DNA of 5,917 nucleotides from Bacillota bacterium (GTDB taxonomy: Bacteria; Bacillota; Bacilli; Bacillales_B; DSM-18226), in NCBI GenBank assembly GCA_030705665.1, contig JAUZQA010000273.1, positions 1 through 5,917 on the forward strand. Reading direction: 5' to 3'. How positions within the stretch are numbered: the stretch's first letter is position 1; each line of letters begins with the position of its first letter. The notes under the pieces are model-generated. The model did no database searches. It was not told the DNA's origin and saw only the letters and a list, made by a program, of their open reading frames with translations. The position numbers and the translations under genes were made by a program. This document shows, piece after piece, positions 1 through 3,968 of the stretch.

Positions 1-1161
1 AAAGGTAAATCTGTAATCAGGGAATTGGCTGAGTTTGCCGCAGAACGGGGGAAAGAGATCGGATACGAAAATATATTTGATTTTAGTTTAGGCAATCCAT
101 CTGTTCCTGTTCCAAAGGAATTTACTAGGGTAATGATGGAGCTCCTTTCCGATAAAAGCCCTACAGAACTGCACGGATACAGCCCAAGTTTGGGAATTCC
201 TTCAGTCAGGGAAAAAATCGCCAGATCTTTAAATAGACGGTTTGATATGAATTATACGGAAAACCATATTTTTATGACGTCAGGAGCCGCCGGTGCGATC
301 GCACATGCGATCCGCTGCGTTACGGAACCGGGAGATGAGGTGCTGACATTTGCACCATATTTCCCTGAATACCATCCATATATTGATTTAACTGGTGCTG
401 TACTGAAAGTCGTTCCGCCGAATACGGAAGATTTTCAGATTAACTTTACATTGTTTGAGGAAATGTTAACGGAAAAGGTCGCTGCGGTATTGGTGAACAG
501 TCCGAACAATCCGTCAGGAGTTGTTTATTCTGAGGATACAATCAAGAAACTGGCAGATCTCCTTCATAAAAAAGAAAAAGAATACGGTCACGAAATTTTT
601 ATTGTTTCGGACGAGCCTTATAGAGAGATTGTATTTGAGGGCTCAGTAGCACCTTATGTATCAAAATACTATGACAATTCGTTGTCCTGTTACTCCTATT
701 CTAAATCTCTTTCCGTACCTGGAGAACGGATTGGCTATGTTGCCGTGAATCCGGCATGTGTCGATTCTGACTCTATTGTAAGTATGTGCGGACAGATTTC
801 CAGAGGCATTGGACACAATTGCCCGCCTTCCATTATTCAACTCGCTGTTGCAGAGGTAGTGGATTTGACAGCTGATATGTCCGTTTATGAAACCAATATG
901 AACCTAATTTATGAAAAATTAATCGAGCTGGGATTTACCTGCGTAAAACCGGGTGGAACCTTCTACATTTTTCCAAAAGCATTAGAGGAAGACGCGAAAG
1001 TATTCTGCCAGAAAGCATTAAAATATGATTTAATCCTAGTCCCTGGCGATAGTTTCGGATGTCCGGGATATTTTCGAATGGCATATTGCATCGATACGGA
1101 AAAAGTGAAGCGCTCATTGCCTGCATTGGAAAAGTTCGTGAAGACTGAATATGGAAAGTAA
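1..1161 (+). CDS. Pyridoxal phosphate-dependent aminotransferase, class I/II (5' end outside window)
   Basis: Fold-type I PLP enzyme of the aspartate aminotransferase superfamily, expected to act in the cytoplasm moving an amino group between an amino acid and a 2-oxo acid. The 386 visible codons run from the window edge to TAA. The frame is open from base 1 and its first codons, KGKSVIREL, match the usual N-terminus of this group, so the TTG at 25 is an internal leucine and roughly 8-12 residues are missing. Visible motifs, numbered from the edge, are GNPSVPVP (31-38), NSPNNPSG (166-173), the cofactor-contacting DEPY (204-207), SYSKS with Schiff-base Lys235, and YFRMAY with Arg359, the usual substrate-carboxylate arginine. 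No frameshift is seen. The amino acid substrate cannot be told from sequence; database entries for this subgroup are generic or called aspartate aminotransferase. An intrinsic terminator follows at once, and purF converges on it. Confidence 0.93.
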   Translation, partial: KGKSVIRELAEFAAERGKEIGYENIFDFSLGNPSVPVPKEFTRVMMELLSDKSPTELHGYSPSLGIPSVREKIARSLNRRFDMNYTENHIFMTSGAAGAIAHAIRCVTEPGDEVLTFAPYFPEYHPYIDLTGAVLKVVPPNTEDFQINFTLFEEMLTEKVAAVLVNSPNNPSGVVYSEDTIKKLADLLHKKEKEYGHEIFIVSDEPYREIVFEGSVAPYVSKYYDNSLSCYSYSKSLSVPGERIGYVAVNPACVDSDSIVSMCGQISRGIGHNCPPSIIQLAVAEVVDLTADMSVYETNMNLIYEKLIELGFTCVKPGGTFYIFPKALEEDAKVFCQKALKYDLILVPGDSFGCPGYFRMAYCIDTEKVKRSLPALEKFVKTEYGK

Positions 1162-1166
1162 GTTGT

Positions 1167-1198
1167 AAAGTCAGTAGCCTTAGGGTTACTGATTTTTT
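1167..1198 (+). terminator. Intrinsic terminator of the aminotransferase gene
   Basis: A 9-bp stem (1171-1179 with 1184-1192, one G-U pair) has a TTAG loop and is followed by six T. It starts 9 bp after the stop. An A-run before the stem lets it extend into the T-run. Read on the minus strand the stem gains an A-C mismatch and is followed only by CTTTAC, so it would stop purF transcripts from the other side less well. Confidence 0.88.
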
Positions 1199-1211
1199 AA
1201 TCTTGCCAGTC

Positions 1212-1250
1212 GATAAAATTAATCCTTGAGGGATTTATAATTAATTTATC
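1212..1250. repeat. AT-rich inverted repeat in the convergent gap, possible purF 3' hairpin
   Basis: The arms AAATTAAT (1216-1223) and ATTAATTT (1240-1247) are exact reverse complements, and flanking GATA/TATC bases nearly extend them. A nested alternative stem pairs AATCC (1221-1225) with GGATT (1231-1235) around TTGAG. It lies just past the purF stop. No T-run follows on the minus strand, so a terminator role is only a guess; it could be a weak stop or an mRNA-end stabilising fold. Confidence 0.4.
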
Positions 1251-1264
1251 CTTAATATTTAGTT

Positions 1265-2644
1265 TTACTTTAAATACAATTTAGTCGGATATGCTCCACT
1301 AAAACAAGCTATACATCGACTACTTGTTTCGGAAAGATCTACATCAACCGCTTCGAGTAACCCTTCTGTGCTTAAAAACGCAAGTGAATCCGCACCAATC
1401 ATTTCTCCCATTGCCTTTTCATTTTCATGCTTGTTCGCAAATAACTCTTCTTTTGTCGGCATATCAATCCCATAAAAGCAGGGGTTTCTGACCATCGGTG
1501 ATGTAATTCTGACATGGACTTCCTTAGCACCAGCCTGTCGGATGAGTTCAACAATACGTTTGCTTGTTGTTCCCCGAACAATGGAATCATCAATAAGCAC
1601 AACTTTCTTACCTTCAAGTATTTCTTGAACGGTGCTTAATTTTAAACGTACGGCCAAATCTCGTAATTCCTGTGTCGGCTCAATAAATGATCTGCCAGCA
1701 TAAGGGTTTTTGATGATCCCCATTTCATAAGGGATTCCTGATTGTTGAGAATACCCTATTGCGGCAGGAACACTCGAATCCGGTACAGCTACAACAACGT
1801 CAGCTTGGACGGGGTGTTCCTTTGCTAAAATTCGACCTAATTTTTTTCTGATTGCCAAAACGCTATTTCCCTGAATGACACTATCAGGGCGTGCAAAATA
1901 AACAAATTCAAATGAACAAAGGGATACCTCCCCTTTGACGGCAAAGCGCCCTGTTTGGATCCCTTTTTCATCAATCAGAAGCCACTCGCCAGGTTCAACG
2001 TCCCTCCAAAACGCAGCATTAACGGCATTTAACGCACAGGTTTCTGAGGCCGCAACGATTGATTCACCAATTTTCCCAAGGCTAAGCGGCCGTAAGCCGT
2101 TGCGATCTAGGGCCACCAGCATTTGTTTTTCTGTCATAATAAGCAAGGCAAATGAACCGTCGAGCATCTTCAGGACTTCGGGAGCGGCTTGTGAAAAGTA
2201 TTTTTTACTTGAACGTGCTATGAGGTGAGCAATGATTTCCGTATCTGTTGTAGTCTGGAAAATCGCTCCTTGCTGCTGTAATACATGTCTTTCAATGTTT
2301 GAGTTTACAAGGTTGCCGTTATGTGCAACCGCCAAATCACCTTCGCTGTATTTAAAGACAAGTGGCTGTGCGTTTTGAAGTAAACTCGCTCCGGAAGTGG
2401 AATACCTTACATGACCTATTGCCATATTTCCGGTTAGCCCATCAAGGATATCTCGCGAAAATACCTGATTTACCAAACCCATTCCTCTGTGATGACGAAA
2501 GGTTTTTCCATCGCTTGTAACAATTCCGGCACTCTCTTGGCCGCGATGCTGAAGAGCATGAAGGCCGTAATAAGTCAAATCGGCGGCCTTAGGGTGATTA
2601 AATATCCCAAATACTCCGCATTTTTCACGCATTTCTAATTCCAT
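1265..2644 (-). CDS. purF: Amidophosphoribosyltransferase (glutamine PRPP amidotransferase), stand-alone copy
   Basis: Makes 5-phosphoribosylamine from PRPP and glutamine, the first committed step of de novo purine synthesis, in the cytoplasm. The 459 residues show an N-terminal Ntn glutaminase: catalytic Cys9 after an eight-residue propeptide, QHRGQESAG (32-40), HVRYST (78-83), HNGNL (108-112) and TTDTE (132-136). A C-terminal phosphoribosyltransferase domain follows, with the PRPP loop VVLIDDSIVRGTTS (348-361). Cys243, Cys389, Cys444 and Cys447 fit the four ligands of the 4Fe-4S cluster of the B. subtilis-type enzyme. ATG at 2644 is chosen because GGAGG sits 7 nt upstream; a TTG at 2650 is too close to that site. 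The C-terminus stops soon after the last cysteine pair, about 13 residues shorter than I recall for B. subtilis. Bacilli usually carry purF inside a pur operon; here no pur gene adjoins, so it may be a second copy. No PurR-type CGAA box is seen upstream. Confidence 0.95.
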   Translation of the reverse strand: MELEMREKCGVFGIFNHPKAADLTYYGLHALQHRGQESAGIVTSDGKTFRHHRGMGLVNQVFSRDILDGLTGNMAIGHVRYSTSGASLLQNAQPLVFKYSEGDLAVAHNGNLVNSNIERHVLQQQGAIFQTTTDTEIIAHLIARSSKKYFSQAAPEVLKMLDGSFALLIMTEKQMLVALDRNGLRPLSLGKIGESIVAASETCALNAVNAAFWRDVEPGEWLLIDEKGIQTGRFAVKGEVSLCSFEFVYFARPDSVIQGNSVLAIRKKLGRILAKEHPVQADVVVAVPDSSVPAAIGYSQQSGIPYEMGIIKNPYAGRSFIEPTQELRDLAVRLKLSTVQEILEGKKVVLIDDSIVRGTTSKRIVELIRQAGAKEVHVRITSPMVRNPCFYGIDMPTKEELFANKHENEKAMGEMIGADSLAFLSTEGLLEAVDVDLSETSSRCIACFSGAYPTKLYLK

Positions 2645-2650
2645 TTTCAA

Positions 2651-2657
2651 TCCTCCC
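2651..2657 (-). promoter_or_regulatory. purF ribosome binding site that fixes the start
   Basis: The minus strand reads GGGAGGA here. Seven nt separate GGAGG from ATG at 2644, which is standard spacing. The in-frame TTG at 2650 directly abuts the site, so it cannot be the start. ATG 2644 gives the propeptide MELEMREK before catalytic Cys9. Confidence 0.85.
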
Positions 2658-2837
2658 GCACCAAATCATTCTATTATTTTTGGCAAAAGGAGAAATTCTA
2701 TCCTTTTCAATTACTGTTCTTAGTGAAAATCTTCATGAAAAATTGAGGCATCTGGTAATAACTAATGATTGAAGGTTTGATTATATGGTCTCATGAGTTG
2801 GTTTAGTAGACTGAAAAATGAATCAAATCAGAAAATA

Positions 2838-2846
2838 TGGTATAAT
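2838..2846 (+). promoter_or_regulatory. Extended -10 promoter pointing to the membrane protein gene
   Basis: The sequence TGGTATAAT is a perfect extended -10 (TG, one base, TATAAT). The -35 region about 17 bp upstream (ATGAAT, 2818-2823) is poor, as is usual for extended -10 promoters. Transcription would start near 2853 and give a leader of about 230 nt before the ATG at 3085. A weaker alternative closer to the gene is TTGTAA (3031-3036), 17 bp, TAACAT (3054-3059). Confidence 0.55.
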
Positions 2847-2893
2847 TATGTAAAGGGGTGATTCTATAGGAATATAAACGTTGGTTTTAATAG

Positions 2894-2911
2894 TTGTTTG
2901 CATTTAAACAA
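2894..2911. repeat. Short inverted repeat in the leader of the membrane protein gene
   Basis: TTGTTT (2894-2899) and AAACAA (2906-2911) are perfect inverted arms around a 6-base spacer. It lies about 40 bp after the predicted transcription start. It could be an operator half-site pair or a weak RNA hairpin; no run of T follows. Confidence 0.3.
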
Positions 2912-3069
2912 ATACCCTCTCAGGTTTTTCACCTTGTTTTATTAAATGGATCCTTTACTTCCTCAATGAAAACTCAAAAACTCTTCAATTATGTTGGATA
3001 CCTTCCTCATTGTGTTGTTTCACGCATCTGTTGTAAGAAGATTGCTCAATGTTTAACATTTATTTTAAA

Positions 3070-3079
3070 AAGGTGGGGG
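3070..3079 (+). promoter_or_regulatory. Ribosome binding site deciding the membrane protein start
   Basis: AAGGTGGGGG lies 5 nt before the ATG at 3085 (8 nt counted from AGGTGG). An upstream in-frame ATG at 3049 has no Shine-Dalgarno match and would bury this site inside the coding region. An in-frame GTG at 3082 is possible but less likely. Confidence 0.7.
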
Positions 3080-3084
3080 TTGTG

Positions 3085-3516
3085 ATGACTGACAAGATTT
3101 CAACTCTTCATCGGATTTTATTGTGGTTATGTGTTGTTTCTTCCTTTTTATTTGGATTCGGCTATTATCTGGATCCAGGGTTCACAACATCTCTATTAAA
3201 TGTAAATGCGCCTGATTTAATTGCCATTTCAACAATTGGGGGATTTTTAATAGCGGCCTTTGTCGGTGCTTCACTTTCTTTAAAATCAGGTCTTTGGAGC
3301 GAGGTCAGAATTGCGACATATTATTTATTAACCTGGAGCCTTCTGAATGGTCTTCTGATGCTTTGGTTTATTTTTAAAGAAAAAGAAGCAGGATTGTGGC
3401 CAAACACTATTCTATGTCTAGTGATTGGGATTGGTTTATCCTACGTGGTGATCAAGCGAATGAATTTTTCTAAAGATGAAGTTGGAAGGCATGATCATTC
3501 CCTATCAAAATCTTGA
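3085..3516 (+). CDS. Small four-helix integral membrane protein of unknown function
   Basis: I do not recognise this 143-residue protein. It has four hydrophobic stretches that look like transmembrane helices, at about residues 9-29, 43-66, 75-97 and 103-124, with short charged connections and a hydrophilic tail (125-143) containing HDH. A YYLDPGF segment follows helix 1, and helix 2 is glycine-rich (IGGFLIAAFVGAS). No catalytic motif, cysteine pair or lipobox is visible. The general layout, with a conserved DP after helix 1 and a glycine-rich second helix, recalls small four-helix families such as DUF4345, but that is a resemblance from memory only. The start is ATG 3085, set by the preceding GGTGGGGG site. 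Translation is continuous with ordinary codon use, so it looks like a real gene. It is expected to be transcribed alone: an extended -10 promoter lies upstream and terminators follow. Confidence 0.75.
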   Translation: MTDKISTLHRILLWLCVVSSFLFGFGYYLDPGFTTSLLNVNAPDLIAISTIGGFLIAAFVGASLSLKSGLWSEVRIATYYLLTWSLLNGLLMLWFIFKEKEAGLWPNTILCLVIGIGLSYVVIKRMNFSKDEVGRHDHSLSKS

Positions 3517-3520
3517 TAGG
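3501..3520 (+). repeat. Perfect hairpin overlapping the stop codon
   Basis: CCTATCAA (3501-3508) and TTGATAGG (3513-3520) form a perfect 8-bp stem with loop AATC. The TGA stop (3514-3516) is in the 3' arm. TTCGTGCC follows rather than a T-run, so it is not a standard terminator. It could protect the mRNA end. Confidence 0.45.
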
Positions 3521-3559
3521 TTCGTGCCAAGTAAATGATGAAGGTATTAGGAGTTTGTG

Positions 3560-3582
3560 AATAAAAAGTTTTAATTTTTATT
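3560..3582. repeat. AT-only inverted repeat
   Basis: AATAAAAA (3560-3567) and TTTTTATT (3575-3582) are exact inverted arms around GTTTTAA. The pairing is all A-T and so is weak. It may be chance in AT-rich spacer. Confidence 0.25.
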
Positions 3583-3603
3583 GGATTTTCAAAAGCAATG
3601 GGA

Positions 3604-3623
3604 ACCGATTATTACCGATAATT
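3604..3623. repeat. Tandem 10-bp direct repeat, ACCGATTATT / ACCGATAATT
   Basis: Two adjacent 10-base units differ at one position, in the spacer after the membrane protein gene and before its terminator. No known binding site is recognised. A second pair, AAAAATTGA at 3631-3639 and 3648-3656, lies just downstream with 17-bp periodicity. Confidence 0.3.
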
Positions 3624-3660
3624 TAATTACAAAAATTGACCAGAAGTAAAAATTGATGGG

Positions 3661-3710
3661 AAGAGGGCTGTCGCTGGTTAAATAAAAGCCAGCGCTGCCC
3701 TTTTGCTTTT
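3661..3710 (+). terminator. Intrinsic terminator downstream of the membrane protein gene
   Basis: GGGC (3665-3668) pairs with GCCC (3697-3700) and CGCTGG (3672-3677) with CCAGCG (3689-3694). A T-T mismatch, one G-C pair and a bulged T sit between, and the loop is AT-rich. TTTT, GC and TTTT follow. It is about 150 bp after the stop and would isolate the membrane protein unit from the penicillin-binding protein gene. Confidence 0.75.
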
Positions 3711-3731
3711 CAAAAGAAATTCCTAAAGTCC

Positions 3732-3753
3732 AAGACAGGCCTGGTCTTTTTTT
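3732..3753 (+). terminator. Second, weaker terminator-like hairpin with T7
   Basis: AAGAC (3732-3736) pairs with GTCTT (3744-3748) around AGGCCTG, and the T-run covers 3747-3753. The stem is only 5 bp, so this is a probable back-up to the terminator 30 bp upstream. Confidence 0.45.
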
Positions 3754-3828
3754 CGTGCCTTTTATATCAATGTCCAAACCCTGAAGGAAAATTAACACAG
3801 TTTACGAGAATACCATATTGTTAGCCAA

Positions 3829-3856
3829 TAGACATCCAAAAGTGATAAGATATAAT
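3829..3856 (+). promoter_or_regulatory. Sigma-A-type promoter for the penicillin-binding protein gene
   Basis: TAGACA (3829-3834, five of six to TTGACA) is followed after 16 bp by a perfect TATAAT (3851-3856). Transcription would start near 3863, giving a leader of about 105 nt. It sits just after two terminators, so the downstream gene probably has its own transcript. Confidence 0.7.
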
Positions 3857-3862
3857 GCAAAT

Positions 3863-3954
3863 GATTTTAATCAGGGCTATAACATAGACCTTTAACCATT
3901 TCTAGTACGTTAATACTGAAACATCTGTAGCATGACATGGTTATTAAGAAACTT
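3863..3954 (+). other. Leader of the penicillin-binding protein mRNA with possible stem-loops
   Basis: Three possible pairings are visible: AGGGCTAT/ATAGACCT (3873-3880 with 3884-3891, one mismatch), TAACCAT/ATGGTTA (3893-3899 with 3937-3943), and inside it AGTA/TACT (3904-3907 with 3914-3917). No known riboswitch consensus is recognised. The stems are short and could be chance. Confidence 0.25.
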
Positions 3955-3962
3955 GGGAGAGG
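3955..3962 (+). promoter_or_regulatory. Ribosome binding site of the penicillin-binding protein gene
   Basis: GGGAGAGG precedes the ATG at 3969 with six A between. The spacing is standard and there is no competing in-frame start nearby, so it fixes the start. Confidence 0.8.
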
Positions 3963-3968
3963 AAAAAA

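Larger units (their letters stand above)
2645..3084. other. Divergent intergenic region between purF and the membrane protein gene
   Basis: About 440 bp, AT-rich, without a credible gene. It holds the purF Shine-Dalgarno site at its left end, a rightward extended -10 promoter (2838-2846), a TTGTTT/AAACAA inverted repeat (2894-2911) and the ribosome binding site of the next gene at its right end. For purF, minus-strand hexamers TAGAAT (2700-2695) and TATAAT (2785-2780) could be -10 boxes, but neither has a good -35 at 16-18 bp, so I do not call a purF promoter. I see no complete riboswitch and no PurBox. Confidence 0.6.

Noticed and set aside
25..1161. TTG at 25 as the aminotransferase start
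   Set aside because: The frame is open to the window edge, and the upstream codons KGKSVIRE match the family's N-terminus. The TTG is an internal leucine without a ribosome binding site.
1935..2228. 97-codon plus-strand frame inside purF
   Set aside because: It is antisense to a well-conserved part of purF and has no protein signature or ribosome binding site.
2771..2797. Purine-riboswitch-like minus-strand text (CATATAATC near CTCATGAG)
   Set aside because: Only the TATAATC fragment resembles the aptamer's first strand. The required loop segments and closing helix are absent.
2911..2936. TPP-riboswitch-like CTGAGA on the minus strand
   Set aside because: The hexamer occurs alone; the other conserved segments of the aptamer, including the ACCTGAT-type part, are not present in order downstream.
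2921..2940. AGGT/ACCT hairpin followed by TTGTTTT as a leader attenuator
   Set aside because: The stem is only 4 bp and the T-run is broken, so it is too weak to call.
3049..3084. Upstream ATG at 3049 for the membrane protein
   Set aside because: No Shine-Dalgarno match before it, while a strong GGTGGGGG site lies inside this extension at the right distance from ATG 3085.
2894..3085. 63-codon frame on the plus strand before the membrane protein
   Set aside because: TTG start, no Shine-Dalgarno site, no recognisable protein features, and it runs into the ribosome binding site and start of the real gene in another frame.
3589..3798. 69-codon minus-strand frame in the spacer before the penicillin-binding protein
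   Set aside because: It runs through both terminator hairpins, has no good ribosome binding site and no recognisable features.
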